Assembly (NCBI RefSeq): GCF_023715145.1
Contig: NZ_JAMBNP010000013.1
Span: 1 to 64,000, forward strand
DNA: 64,000 nt
Origin: Paenibacillus glycanilyticus
GTDB lineage: Bacteria; Bacillota; Bacilli; Paenibacillales; Paenibacillaceae
Direction: 5' to 3'
The notes beneath the pieces were generated by a model. It had not been told where the DNA came from and made no database searches. It saw only the letters and a program-made list of their open reading frames with translations. A program made the position numbers and the translations under genes. Within the stretch, counting starts at the first letter, position 1; every line of letters starts with the position of its first letter. This document shows, piece after piece, positions 28,901 to 37,856 of this stretch.

Positions 28901-29854
28901 TTAGAAGACGCGATAATTCGCAAATTTATAGGCCAGCCGGTAAGATGTCGCGATGAGAATCGTCGCTACGACGGATTTAAACAGTCCAACCGTTGTGGCG
29001 AAGCTCATTTTCCCGTTTAATATCCCCAGCCTATAAACGAAGGTGTCGATGATATCTCCCTTCTCCATCACGAGAGGGTTGTACAGGTTAAACACCTGAT
29101 CAAACCCGGCATTCAAAATATTGCCGATCGACAAGGTTCCAAGCACGATGGTAATCGGCATCAGCGCCGGCATCGTAATGTGAAGGGTCTGCTTCAGCCT
29201 TGACGCCCCGTCCACCTCCGCCGCTTCGTAAAGCGCCGGATTGATTCCCGCCAGCGCCGCCAGGAAGACGATTGTTCCGAAGCCGAATTCCTTCCAGACG
29301 TCGCTGACAATAAGCGTGAAGCGGAACCAGTTGTTGTCCCCGAGGAAGAAGACCGGTTCAAACCCCAGCGCCGTTACGGCTTTATTCACGAGCCCCCCGT
29401 CAGGGGCAAGAATATCAAGCAGAATCCCCCCGAGAATAACCCAGGACAGGAAATGCGGCAGATAGACGAGTGTCTGGGTGACCCGCTTGAAGGCCATCAG
29501 CCTAACTTCATTCAGCAGAATGGCGAACAGGAACGGAACGATAAGTCCGGCTGCCATTTTGAAAAAGGCGATGACAAGCGTATTCCAAACCACCTGACCG
29601 ATATCCGGATACTTGAACAGAAACCGGAAGTTGTCGAGGCCGACCCATTCAGATCCGGTTAACCCTTTCCAAGGCTTGAAATCCTGGAACGCGATTACGA
29701 TTCCGGCCATCGGAACGTACTGGAAAATAATGACGAGAACAAGCGTCGGCAGGAGCATCACGTGCAGGGGCCAGTTGCGTTTCATGTTCCAGCTTTTCCT
29801 TGAAACACGGCGTTTTTCTTCTTGTGCAGGTAGCTGTAAAGCAGTTTCTTTCAC
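28901..29854 (-). CDS. LplB-type sugar ABC transporter permease
   Basis: A 317-residue permease with six helices after a charged N-terminus; the EAA-type loop is YEAAEVDGASRLKQT. An in-frame ATG at 29869 has no ribosome site. GTG 29854 has GGAGG 8 nt upstream and is preferred. It is the first gene of the beta-glucan operon (lplB, lplC, SLH-GH16, lichenase), divergent from the YesM/YesN pair. As with the other importers here, no ATPase is encoded. Confidence 0.9.
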   Translation of the reverse strand: MKETALQLPAQEEKRRVSRKSWNMKRNWPLHVMLLPTLVLVIIFQYVPMAGIVIAFQDFKPWKGLTGSEWVGLDNFRFLFKYPDIGQVVWNTLVIAFFKMAAGLIVPFLFAILLNEVRLMAFKRVTQTLVYLPHFLSWVILGGILLDILAPDGGLVNKAVTALGFEPVFFLGDNNWFRFTLIVSDVWKEFGFGTIVFLAALAGINPALYEAAEVDGASRLKQTLHITMPALMPITIVLGTLSIGNILNAGFDQVFNLYNPLVMEKGDIIDTFVYRLGILNGKMSFATTVGLFKSVVATILIATSYRLAYKFANYRVF

Positions 29855-29920
29855 CGCGGTATCCTCCATGTTCAGACAAATTTGTGCTTTTCTAGGTCGT
29901 CCTGACCTTGTAATATAACG

Positions 29921-29984
29921 ATTATAGCAACGGGGATTTGTGATCTATATCCTAATATTGCAACAACGATATTGATATTTTAAC
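29921..29984 (-). promoter_or_regulatory. Promoter with operator repeats between the beta-glucan operon and its sensor pair
   Basis: On the minus strand GTTAAAATATC (29974-29984) and GTTGCAATATTAG (29952-29964) lie 20 bp apart. TATAAT (29921-29926) follows 29 bp after GTTGCAATA. The element lies in the 150-bp divergent region, so a bound regulator could act on both operons. Confidence 0.5.
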
Positions 29985-30004
29985 TATCTGAAGGGGGCAT
30001 CATC

Positions 30005-31717
30005 TTGCTGCTGCGGTTCAATGTTTTTACGAAAATCTCCCTTCTCGTCCTGCTCCTGCTTATCCCGGTCCTATCCCTTTACACCTATTCCAACCGGGAA
30101 AGCGTGCGCGTCATCGAGAATGAAATCCAAAGCGGCACAACGAATCGCTTGTCTTCCTTCGCTGCCCAGGTCGAGTCGAATATTTATCAGTTATCCCTCT
30201 ACGGCGTATCGATTGGGCAGGACTCCAGCATTCAGGAGTACCAGCGTCCGGACTTCCGGGAGCAGCCGTATGAACGGGTAAAGCTGAGCGTCGCCATACT
30301 GGAAAAAATGAATCTGTACAACGCCGCCAGCAAGTGGCATTCCACCATTACGTTGTTTTTCCCGCGCACGGGAGACGCCTTGTCCACGGACTATTACAAT
30401 ACGATCACGTATCGGGAGGATGCTTTTACAAGGCCGTTCCTCAAATCCTGGGAGTATACGGGCGACAGCTTTGTCTGGTATGCAACCGAACCAACGACGG
30501 CGATGTCCAATCCGCGCAGCGCGAGGCTCATTACGAAGATCAGCTTCCCGATCAACCATGTGACGGCCATGCTGGATGAAAACAAAGTGAACAACAGCGG
30601 CGATCCGTTCCTGTTTAATCCGGAGCAGGGATCGATCCGCAATCATTCCGCCAACTCCGCGAAGATAGATCTTCTCTCAGAGAAGCTGAAATCATCCAAG
30701 CTCGGGGACAGGGGAGGCTTCCGCACGAAGCTGGACAATACCGAGTATTACGTCTCTTACATCAAGTCGGATAGCCTGAAGTGGTATTATGTCGATTATG
30801 TTCCGATGCAGCAGATCTTGAGCCCGATTACAAGCAGCCGGAACTTGTTCTATACGTCGATTGCCGTCCTGCTCGTCATGAGTATCGCGGTTATCTTTGT
30901 TATTTACCGGAGCGTTCAGGTCCCTCTGCTTCAGCTTGTCCGGGGCACCAAGCGGCTGTCTTCCGGCGATTTCTCGGTCCGGCTCAGTCATTCCGGCACG
31001 AATGAATTCAGCTTGTTGCTCGGCCGGTTCAACATTATGGCCCAGCGGATTCAAGAGCTGATCGAGAACGTATACGAGGAGAAGCTGCGGAGGCGGGAAG
31101 CAACGCTGAAGCATTTGCAATCCCAGATCAATCCGCATTTTCTGTACAACTGTCTGTTCTATATCAAAAACATGGCGCGGATGAAAAACGAAAAGGCCGT
31201 AGTGGCGATGGCGTTAAATCTTGGAGAGTATTTCCGTTACATTACGAGGTCGGAAAACGACGTGGCGACAATTCGCGAGGAGCTGAGCATGGTCACGAAT
31301 TACCTGGAAATCCAGTCTCTCCGGCTTGAACGGATGCGGTTTGCGATTGAGGTACCCGATGAGCTCATGAACAAGACGATCTCGCGGTTAACCTTGCAGC
31401 CGATTGTCGAAAATGCCATTGTCCACGGATTGGAGCCCCAGGCGGAGAACGGCGAGATTCGGATCCGAGGATATGCGAAGGACGGGTGGTATCGGTTAGT
31501 CGTGGAGGACAGCGGGATTGGCATGGCAGACGATGAAATTCAGGAACTGCAACTCAGCCTTACCAAACCGCTGGACGACAATATGGGCTGCGGAACCTGG
31601 AACGTGCATCAAAGACTGATCTATCTGTTTGGAGAAGGAGCCGGCTTGTCTTATTCCCGCTCGGACTTGGGGGGAATCAAAACGATTATTACCTGGAGTG
31701 ACAATACAATAGAGTAG
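30005..31717 (+). CDS. Sensor histidine kinase of YesM type for the beta-glucan locus
   Basis: A 570-residue kinase: membrane helix (~8-27), large extracytoplasmic sensor (~28-270), second helix (~278-300), HAMP (~300-355), His-kinase domain with HLQSQINPHFLYN and ATPase domain with VEDSGIGM. The start is TTG at 30005 with GGGGG 7 nt upstream. The regulator gene follows after 10 bp. Its divergent position next to the permease operon suggests that it senses beta-glucan fragments. Confidence 0.92.
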   Translation: MLLRFNVFTKISLLVLLLLIPVLSLYTYSNRESVRVIENEIQSGTTNRLSSFAAQVESNIYQLSLYGVSIGQDSSIQEYQRPDFREQPYERVKLSVAILEKMNLYNAASKWHSTITLFFPRTGDALSTDYYNTITYREDAFTRPFLKSWEYTGDSFVWYATEPTTAMSNPRSARLITKISFPINHVTAMLDENKVNNSGDPFLFNPEQGSIRNHSANSAKIDLLSEKLKSSKLGDRGGFRTKLDNTEYYVSYIKSDSLKWYYVDYVPMQQILSPITSSRNLFYTSIAVLLVMSIAVIFVIYRSVQVPLLQLVRGTKRLSSGDFSVRLSHSGTNEFSLLLGRFNIMAQRIQELIENVYEEKLRRREATLKHLQSQINPHFLYNCLFYIKNMARMKNEKAVVAMALNLGEYFRYITRSENDVATIREELSMVTNYLEIQSLRLERMRFAIEVPDELMNKTISRLTLQPIVENAIVHGLEPQAENGEIRIRGYAKDGWYRLVVEDSGIGMADDEIQELQLSLTKPLDDNMGCGTWNVHQRLIYLFGEGAGLSYSRSDLGGIKTIITWSDNTIE

Positions 31718-31727
31718 GTGAAACAGC

Positions 31728-33350
31728 ATGTTACAGCTCTTGCTGGTAGATGATGAACGGTCCGTTGTCGAGACCTTGGCCGAGACGATTCCATGGGGAG
31801 AATGCGGTATTTCCGTTGTTCACGAAGCGTTATCCGGTTCCATGGCATTGCAAATTATGGAGGATCATGCGATTGATATTGTGATTACCGATATCAAAAT
31901 GCCGGGGATGTCCGGCATAGAGCTCATTACGGCGATTAACGGCAAATGGCCGCATGTCCGGACTATCTTGCTTACCGGATATGCCGATTTCGATTATGCC
32001 AAACAAGCGATTGCTCAGAATACCTTTGACTATCTGCTGAAGCCGGTCAGCGACGAGGATCTGATCGATTCGGTTGAGCGCGTAGTGAAACAAATCAAGG
32101 AGAAATGGGAAGAGGTTGCCTCCTACCGGAAAACCTTGTATACCTTGAACGAGAACCTTCCTTTGCTGAGGGCTAATACGCTAAATGAGCTGCTGAGAGG
32201 CAGCAATCAGTCTGCGCTTGCGGATAAGCTGGCGCTTCTGGAGCTTCCTTTTGCGGAGGGCGATCAGGCTTGCATGATGCTGATCCGGATGGAAGAGCGT
32301 TTTGCCGAAATGCCGGGGCAGGACTCCGCGCTGATGGAGTACGCGATTTGCAATATAACGAGTGAAATCATGCAAAATGATTACCATATCTGGCATGCCC
32401 GAGACAGCCACGATTACATCGCGATTCTAGTAAAACCAAGGAATCCGGCGGTTGCGGGCGCTGAAGCCAGGGCCTTGCTCGAGCGTTACGCCGCGCAAAT
32501 TCAGACTAACGTGCAGAACTATCTCAAGGGAGCTATTTCGGTACTTGTAGGAGGCCAAGGAACGTTTCCGGGACAAGTGAAGGAAATCTATGAGCATGCC
32601 GTTACCTCCATGCGCCGGAAGATGGGCCACGGAAAAGGGTTGTTTGTGACCACGCAGGAAGCCTTGGATTCCAGCCCGATGAATACGGTCTGGTCCTTAT
32701 ACGAGCCGCCTACCCTGATCAGCCTTCTGGATGCCGGAAGGTTCGACGACGTCGAGACGAAGATCCGGCATATTTTCCGCGATATGCTGGAGACGGGCAG
32801 TGAGCAGGATATGTCGGAACAGCTGATTGAAGCTTATCATGTGCTGGCCGGTGCGTTCTCGTATATCATTCACAAGAACGGCAAGCTGCTGTCCTCCGTT
32901 CTCTCAGCTGAGGCGCTCAAATTCTTCCATGCCCCCGCCTACACCACGGCGGCGCAGCTGATGGAATGGTCGATCCGGATCCTGCAGGGTATCCGCGAGG
33001 ATGCCGATCAGGAGCTGAAGGATAATCACAGCACGATTGTCCGCACGGTCCGGTCGTTTATCGACGTCAATCTGGCTAAGGACGTATCGCTGCCGGCTAT
33101 TGCGGACCACGTCCATCTGCATCCCGTGTATCTCTCGAAAATCTATAAAGCGGAAACCGGCGAGCCGCTGACGGAATACGTGTACCGGCTTCGGATGGAA
33201 AAGGCCGCGTTCCTGCTTCGCACAACGCCTTCCAAGGTATTCGAGATCGCCGAGATTGTCGGTTACAACAATACCGCGTATTTCATCCGCGTGTTTAAGA
33301 AGTTTTTTGACGTGACTCCCCAGGAGTATAGGGACGATGAGGGGAGGTAG
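31728..33350 (+). CDS. Response regulator of YesN type for the beta-glucan locus
   Basis: A 540-residue regulator: receiver (LLVDDE, acceptor Asp in IVITDIKMPGMSG, Lys in YLLKPV), a long variable middle, and a C-terminal AraC double helix-turn-helix (HPVYLSKIYKAETG, then NTAYFIRVFKKFFDVTPQEY). AGGTGA precedes the ATG. It is the best local candidate to bind the repeats at 29952-29984 and 22688-22700, and perhaps the related sites before the alpha-glucan operon. Confidence 0.92.
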   Translation: MLQLLLVDDERSVVETLAETIPWGECGISVVHEALSGSMALQIMEDHAIDIVITDIKMPGMSGIELITAINGKWPHVRTILLTGYADFDYAKQAIAQNTFDYLLKPVSDEDLIDSVERVVKQIKEKWEEVASYRKTLYTLNENLPLLRANTLNELLRGSNQSALADKLALLELPFAEGDQACMMLIRMEERFAEMPGQDSALMEYAICNITSEIMQNDYHIWHARDSHDYIAILVKPRNPAVAGAEARALLERYAAQIQTNVQNYLKGAISVLVGGQGTFPGQVKEIYEHAVTSMRRKMGHGKGLFVTTQEALDSSPMNTVWSLYEPPTLISLLDAGRFDDVETKIRHIFRDMLETGSEQDMSEQLIEAYHVLAGAFSYIIHKNGKLLSSVLSAEALKFFHAPAYTTAAQLMEWSIRILQGIREDADQELKDNHSTIVRTVRSFIDVNLAKDVSLPAIADHVHLHPVYLSKIYKAETGEPLTEYVYRLRMEKAAFLLRTTPSKVFEIAEIVGYNNTAYFIRVFKKFFDVTPQEYRDDEGR

Positions 33351-33375
33351 TTGCGGGTAACTGTTGGCGCGTGGT

Positions 33376-33426
33376 ACTGCGCTGTGGCTGGCACTGCGCT
33401 GTGGCTGGCACTGCGCTGTGGCTGGC
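33376..33426. repeat. Three perfect 17-bp tandem repeats
   Basis: The unit ACTGCGCTGTGGCTGGC occurs three times in a row, flanked by degenerate partial copies (GGTACTGC-like before, ACTACGC after). It begins 25 bp after the regulator stop. No coding role is seen. Confidence 0.8.
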
Positions 33427-33523
33427 ACTACGCAAGTGAATGCTCTTTCGATCGCTGTTGTTTTCAAAGTTTCCGATTTAAAATTGGTCTATGGTTAAAC
33501 TTCGAAAACAAAGGCGAGCTACA

Positions 33524-33555
33524 AGCTTTCTGCAAGAAAGCTACTTCGGAAGCAT
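33524..33555 (-). repeat. Diverged copy of the hairpin leader element
   Basis: On the minus strand ATGCTTCCGAAGT is followed by AGCTTTCT-tgc-AGAAAGCT, matching the 38-bp units at 40999-41108 except for a few bases in the header. No gene starts downstream on that strand, so this copy looks orphaned. Confidence 0.55.
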
Positions 33556-33658
33556 AATCTACGCTTCTAAAAAGCATTCACTCGCTCCGTGTCCGCCTGC
33601 TCCGTTTGGCGTTACACCACAAAAACCTCGCTTCATCGTTTGGATGAAGCGGAAAGAT

Positions 33659-33682
33659 AGACCCTCGCAGGGGTCTTTTTTT
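33659..33682 (+). terminator. Terminator-like hairpin in the 33351-33950 non-coding stretch
   Basis: AGACCC/GGGTCT stem with a TTTTTTT tail on the plus strand. It could end the kinase-regulator operon 300 bp after its last stop. Confidence 0.65.
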
Positions 33683-33767
33683 CTGCTCGGGTTGTATTGT
33701 ATTAGCTACCTGCTCTTTCTCGTGGCTTGGAACTCGCCACCCTCTTCGGCCTGTCACGCCGCTTGAA

Positions 33768-33856
33768 CGGCTATAGCAGGCACTTTCCCTGCTATTCGCC
33801 ACTTTCCTCCGCGCGCCAAGGTGCTCGATCGGCTGCAGCAGGCTTTTTGCCTGCTA
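33768..33856. repeat. Two ~62-bp units, each with an AGCAGG/CCTGCT hairpin
   Basis: TAGCAGG-cactttc-CCTGCTA (33774-33794) and AGCAGG-ctttttg-CCTGCT (33837-33855) sit in partly matching surroundings (CGGCT before, TATT and a CAC-rich stretch after). With the 17-bp repeats and two GACCC hairpins this fills the 600 bp between the regulator and the next gene; I see no gene in it. Confidence 0.55.
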
Positions 33857-33903
33857 TTTGGCTCACCCTCGCAACTAAGTTGTGGAGCAACGCGAAAAAA
33901 ACG

Positions 33904-33930
33904 AAAAAAGACCCACTCGGGGTCTTTTTG
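33904..33930. terminator. Bidirectional terminator hairpin
   Basis: AAAAAAGACCC/GGGGTCTTTTT with A and T tracts on both sides, 20 bp after the stop of the minus-strand gene at 33951. It can serve transcription from either side. Confidence 0.75.
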
Positions 33931-33950
33931 CGTTGCGTTCGTGTGAGTGC

Positions 33951-34265
33951 CTACGACTCGCTTTCTTCTTCGGCTTTTGGCTTGAAACGTCCGGCAATGT
34001 CCAGCACGTACTTGATAATCAGGGATAAGCCGCCTATGAAGAATAGGGTAATCAGCGTCCATTCCGTCGGGTCCAAATTCACTATTGATATAAGGAAATA
34101 TAGAGGATATACGTAGAATAGGATGTCTTTTAGATAAGGAAGAAATGATGTCTTGAAGCTCCCGTCCCAGAACGATTTGGAAAAGGCAATTACGAAATCA
34201 ATGATCATAAAGCCGAATACGCCCCAGAACGTGTACTTGATCCAGTCGACAAGTGTAAATGTCAC
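33951..34265 (-). CDS. Small three-helix membrane protein of unknown function
   Basis: A 104-residue protein with three or four hydrophobic segments (~10-28, ~44-62, ~68-90) and an acidic, Lys-containing C-terminal tail (KPKAEEESES). The start is a GTG at 34265 with AAGGTGG 10 nt upstream. The size, helix count and charged tail resemble phage holins, but no lysis or phage genes lie nearby, so that is only a resemblance. It is bounded by a terminator downstream and nothing recognisable upstream. Confidence 0.6.
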   Translation of the reverse strand: MTFTLVDWIKYTFWGVFGFMIIDFVIAFSKSFWDGSFKTSFLPYLKDILFYVYPLYFLISIVNLDPTEWTLITLFFIGGLSLIIKYVLDIAGRFKPKAEEESES

Positions 34266-34442
34266 TCCATCATCACCACCTTACTACACCATATGCGACG
34301 AAAGGTGACATGTTGATTAAGAGCGCCCAAAACTTTTCGACTGGCTTGTGTGAAAATTGACAAATTCCGAAAACCTTATGCTTACAACAATCAACAATCA
34401 TTACCTGCGGCCAGCGGCAAACCGTTTCAGCAGGCTGAACGC

Positions 34443-34964
34443 TTATCCTTCTATCCAGAAGCGCCGGATTACATTCCCGTTCTCTTCCACGAAGCTTTCG
34501 TCCTCTACTCCGCCATTGTTCAGAATGGTCTTGGCAGAGGCCAAATTGTCCTTATCGCAAACGACGAGAACACGCTTGATCCCAAGCTCCTTCGTCTTCT
34601 CCAGCGAGAAGGCAAGCAGCTGGGTCGCATACCCTTTCCTTCTGGCCGAAGGGCGGATTCCGTAGCCGATATGTCCTCCTCTGTTCAGCAGCCAAAGCGA
34701 CAAATCATGCCTGATATTGACGGCGCCAACAATGGTGCGATCACCGGCGGCAAGCCAATAGGTCGAGCCAGGCACCCAGCCATCCGGAAGACCAGCTCCG
34801 CTCGCTTGATCCTCCAGCCATTGAATCATCGCCTCAAAATCAGACGGATCCCTTTCTACAACCCAGGGAACAATATCTTCTCCGCTTGCGATCCACTCCC
34901 GATAAAAATCCAGATAGGGCTCCTTCCAATCCGCCGCCGGCCGAACCAGATACACCTCTTCCAT
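34443..34964 (-). CDS. GNAT-family N-acetyltransferase
   Basis: A 173-residue GNAT protein (~1-172) with the acetyl-CoA-binding loop IRPSARRKGYATQLL near residue 105 and the downstream strand-helix RVLVVCDKDNLASAKTILNNGG. It resembles YjgM/YhbS-like acetyltransferases with a long N-terminal part (YLDFYREWIASGEDIVPW). The acceptor is unknown. Its start touches the stop of the DUF1801 gene, so it may be translated from the same message as the upstream genes down to gntR. Confidence 0.85.
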   Translation of the reverse strand: MEEVYLVRPAADWKEPYLDFYREWIASGEDIVPWVVERDPSDFEAMIQWLEDQASGAGLPDGWVPGSTYWLAAGDRTIVGAVNIRHDLSLWLLNRGGHIGYGIRPSARRKGYATQLLAFSLEKTKELGIKRVLVVCDKDNLASAKTILNNGGVEDESFVEENGNVIRRFWIEG

Positions 34965-34965
34965 G

Positions 34966-35337
34966 CTACTTCTTCCCTTTCTCGCGGTTCTCCGCTGCCC
35001 GATATTCGGTAATCCGCTTAATCAACTCATACGGAATCGGTTTATTCAGCGGGAACTGTACAGAGCCCTTAGCCCCTTTGTAACCGGACAGCTCCTCGTG
35101 GAAAGCAGCGATGCCTCCCGCGGTCGGATAGAAGCCGATATGCTTTTTGAAGGCCGCGTAATAGACCAGGTTCCCGTTCAGCTCAAAAGCCGGCATCTGG
35201 TAGCTGATCTTTTCCTTGGCATCCGGCGCGGCTTCCCGAATCACTTCCCTGATCTTCGTTAAGATGGCCTGTAAGTCTGGGGGAAAATCCGCAATATACT
35301 CATCAATCGTTTGGTAAGTTGTCTTATTCGCTTCCAT
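34966..35337 (-). CDS. DUF1801/YdhG-like protein
   Basis: A 123-residue protein of the YdhG/DUF1801 fold: TIDEYIADFPPDLQAILTKI at the N-terminus, KISYQMPAF in the middle and IGFYPTAGGIAAF. Members were proposed as iron-chaperone-like (frataxin-like) proteins in bacilli, but biochemical evidence is thin. AAGGAG precedes the ATG. It begins 17 bp after the gntR stop, with the GNAT gene next, so it is probably read with them. Confidence 0.85.
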   Translation of the reverse strand: MEANKTTYQTIDEYIADFPPDLQAILTKIREVIREAAPDAKEKISYQMPAFELNGNLVYYAAFKKHIGFYPTAGGIAAFHEELSGYKGAKGSVQFPLNKPIPYELIKRITEYRAAENREKGKK

Positions 35338-35354
35338 ACCTGCTCCTTTCGCCC

Positions 35355-36077
35355 CTACACCTCGTAATTAACGACATAGGGCTGCATGTCCGTATTATAA
35401 AAGCCCACACTGTACTCAATCAACTCATCGGCAGCGCCATACGCAAACCTGGAACGTTTCAGCAAAATAGCCTGCTCCGCAGAAAGGCCGAGCACCTCCT
35501 GCACAGCCGCGGGGGCTTGCGATGCGCCGAACTCGTCCCGGTAATGCTCCGGAACAAAGCCTTGCTCCTCCAGCCAGTCGTATAGCGATTGAATGGAGAG
35601 ATTAGCCCCGCCTTCGCCATTCGCATAAAGCCCGACCGACAGATAATGAGTGTAATGAATATAAGGATGTCCATTCAGAAGATATAATCTTTCCACCTTT
35701 AATGCCTGAGGGCCAAACAACCGGTACGGCTCGGTGCCCTCCTCATTATCCACAAGCTCAGTTCGCAGCAGCCGCTTGCCAATCTGATGGCCCTCCTCGA
35801 CCAGCACTTCGGTGAACCGCTTCAGCTTGGACAGCTTGGAGGATGAAGTATTACGGACGACCCTCGTCCCTTTGCCGCTGCTCGTCTCCAAATAACCTTC
35901 CTGCACAAGCGCTTTTATCGCATTGCGCACGGTTATTTTGCTTACCTGGAATTCCTGCTCCAGCTGCGGCTCCGATGGAATATTCGAATCCACCGGGTAC
36001 ACGCCGTGCAAAATCCGATCTTTAATGATGCTCATCACCTGTATATAAAGAGGCCTGTTCTTTCGTGCCAGCTTCAT
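35355..36077 (-). CDS. GntR-family (HutC/UTRA) transcription regulator
   Basis: A 240-residue regulator with a winged helix (~5-72: LYIQVMSIIKDRILHGVY, SEPQLEQEFQVSKITVRNAI) and a UTRA effector domain (~90-235) ending PYVVNYEV. It is the last gene of the amino-sugar-acid operon, starting 11 bp after kdgK. It probably represses the operon through the twin palindromes upstream of the first gene (40083-40143) and is released by a sugar-phosphate intermediate. Operator assignment is inference. Confidence 0.9.
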   Translation of the reverse strand: MKLARKNRPLYIQVMSIIKDRILHGVYPVDSNIPSEPQLEQEFQVSKITVRNAIKALVQEGYLETSSGKGTRVVRNTSSSKLSKLKRFTEVLVEEGHQIGKRLLRTELVDNEEGTEPYRLFGPQALKVERLYLLNGHPYIHYTHYLSVGLYANGEGGANLSIQSLYDWLEEQGFVPEHYRDEFGASQAPAAVQEVLGLSAEQAILLKRSRFAYGAADELIEYSVGFYNTDMQPYVVNYEV

Positions 36078-36088
36078 CGTATCTGTTC

Positions 36089-37108
36089 CTACCTTTCTAC
36101 ATCGCTTGCCGTATCCGCCATTGCGCGCACAATATCCCGCTCGAGCGACATCGGCGTGTCCCCTGCGATGGTATGGGCTAGTACTGCCGCAGCAGCAGCA
36201 AAGCCAACCGTCCGCTCCGCCGCAAATCCCTGCAGCTCCCCATGAATGATCCCGCTTGTATAAGCATCGCCAGCCCCAATGCGGTCGTAAACCATAAACG
36301 TCCGCTTGGGTGAAAAAGCAAAGTCCTGCTCCTTATAGAGAAAGCCGCGCAGCGAGTGGGTTTGGTCGGCGTTTACGGTACGGTGCGTACCCGCAATTAC
36401 GGAAATGCCATACCGGCCGGCCACGCCGGGCATCAGCTCCTTCAGCTGCTCTTCGCGTTCCGTTGCCTCCGCCTGCATGCCGAGAATATGAATGGCGTCC
36501 CGTTCATTCATCATAACCATATCCGCCAGCTGAAGCAGCTTCTCGTAATGCGGCTTCGCGGCGCCATATCCGCCTTCTCCCCATAATGCAGGACGGTAAT
36601 TGCAATCGAACACGATGGTCCCGCCCCGCTCCTTAACCGCCTCGGCCAGCTTCCGCATATGAAGCCGGACGCCGTCATTCATTGCAAGCGATATGCCGCA
36701 TAGATGAAGAACGTCGATATCGGCGGCAATCCGCTCATAATGATAAGCATCCGCAGGAGCGGTATTAAAGCTGCTTTCCTGCCGGTTCGAATAAGTGACG
36801 CGGCTAGGACGCGAACCAAAACCTTTTTCGAGAAAATACATGCCGATATATTGGCCGCCGCGCAAAAGCCGGTCTTGCATTACGCCAAGCTTGCGCAGAC
36901 TTGCCGCTGCCGCATCGCCAAGCGGATTATCCGGAAGGCGGGAGATCAGCGAGGTGGAATAACCGAACCTCGATAACGCCGACATCACATTAACGCCAGT
37001 CCCCGAGAAGGAATAGGCAAGGCTTCCCGCTTGCGTCAGCAGCTCACAGCCTGGGGTCTGCAGACGCATCATGACTTCGCCAAATGCCGCGATCCGCTTA
37101 GCCTCCAT
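36089..37108 (-). CDS. kdgK: PfkB-family sugar kinase, probable 2-keto-3-deoxygluconate kinase
   Basis: A 339-residue ribokinase-fold protein: IAAFGEVMMRL start, GTGVNVMSALSRFGY substrate loop and the anion-hole/catalytic YDRIGAGDAYTSG near residue 255. It would phosphorylate 2-keto-3-deoxygluconate to KDPG, the substrate of the aldolase encoded by the overlapping upstream gene. ATG 37108 and a TTG at 37117 are both possible; neither has a strong ribosome site, as expected for a coupled start inside the aldolase gene. The symbol rests on family and context, not on a search. Confidence 0.82.
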   Translation of the reverse strand: MEAKRIAAFGEVMMRLQTPGCELLTQAGSLAYSFSGTGVNVMSALSRFGYSTSLISRLPDNPLGDAAAASLRKLGVMQDRLLRGGQYIGMYFLEKGFGSRPSRVTYSNRQESSFNTAPADAYHYERIAADIDVLHLCGISLAMNDGVRLHMRKLAEAVKERGGTIVFDCNYRPALWGEGGYGAAKPHYEKLLQLADMVMMNERDAIHILGMQAEATEREEQLKELMPGVAGRYGISVIAGTHRTVNADQTHSLRGFLYKEQDFAFSPKRTFMVYDRIGAGDAYTSGIIHGELQGFAAERTVGFAAAAAVLAHTIAGDTPMSLERDIVRAMADTASDVER

Positions 37109-37856
37109 ACTGGTCAACCAGCTTCTTCATCGTGCTGAGCAGCTCTTTTACGTCCTCCGCTTTGGTTGCTCCGGTTGTCTTGTCAATGATCGAGGAATAA
37201 ACATGCGGGATAACCTGCGGCACGCCCGCTTCCAGCGCAATGCGCAAAATCGCCTCGAAGTTATCCATGTCGATTCCGCCCGTCGGCTCAAGCGCAAAGC
37301 CTTCCTCCGCGCACGCCCGTGCAACGGCGCGAAGCTCATCTTCGCAGGCCAAGCCGTTCATCGGAAAATATTTCAACGCATTGCCGCCCATATCGCGGAC
37401 AAGCGCAATCGCCGCCTTCACCGGCACAATCGCCTGCTCCCGCTGAACCGCGCTTGCCGGTCCCGTAGACAGATTTACGTAGCCCGCCCGGCCGGTCGGG
37501 GATACCAGAGCGTTGATCCAGCTGTCCCGCTCTCCCAGATTAGCCCTCGTGGCACCAACCGCGGGAAATACCTGATTAATATGCGAGCCCCTGTATTGCC
37601 TCGCGATCTCCGCTACAACGGCTGCCTGCCGGTTATCCCCGGCACCAAGGCCAATCGACACGGCATCGTCTATCGCGTTTCCGTACTCGCGCATCGCTTC
37701 CACCGCTGCCTCGACGGTCGGATAGTTTTTGGACAAGACGCCAACCAGCACATAACCTTCCGCCGTCTCGAATACTTCCTTCGCATTGCCGATGCTGCCC
37801 GCAAGCACATTTAGCGCAGCTCGTCCTTTGTACAATCTCTTCGTCATATTAGACAT
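37098..37856 (-). CDS. KDPG aldolase of the DgaF family
   Basis: A 252-residue protein of the DgaF-type aldolase family (distinct from Eda), with AINQVFPAVGATRA-like (here SHINQVFPAVGATRANLG), GGNALKYFPMNG carrying the likely Schiff-base Lys, and LEPTGGIDMDNF. Salmonella DgaF splits 2-keto-3-deoxy-6-phosphogluconate into pyruvate and glyceraldehyde 3-phosphate. AGGAGG lies 8 nt before ATG 37856; longer readings are not needed. It overlaps the ammonia-lyase-like gene upstream by 8 bp and kdgK downstream by 11 bp. Confidence 0.85.
   Translation of the reverse strand: MSNMTKRLYKGRAALNVLAGSIGNAKEVFETAEGYVLVGVLSKNYPTVEAAVEAMREYGNAIDDAVSIGLGAGDNRQAAVVAEIARQYRGSHINQVFPAVGATRANLGERDSWINALVSPTGRAGYVNLSTGPASAVQREQAIVPVKAAIALVRDMGGNALKYFPMNGLACEDELRAVARACAEEGFALEPTGGIDMDNFEAILRIALEAGVPQVIPHVYSSIIDKTTGATKAEDVKELLSTMKKLVDQYGG

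Noticed and set aside
33578..34062. Overlapping open frames in the repeat-rich gap
   Set aside because: They run through terminator hairpins and repeats on both strands, lack ribosome sites and resemble no protein family.
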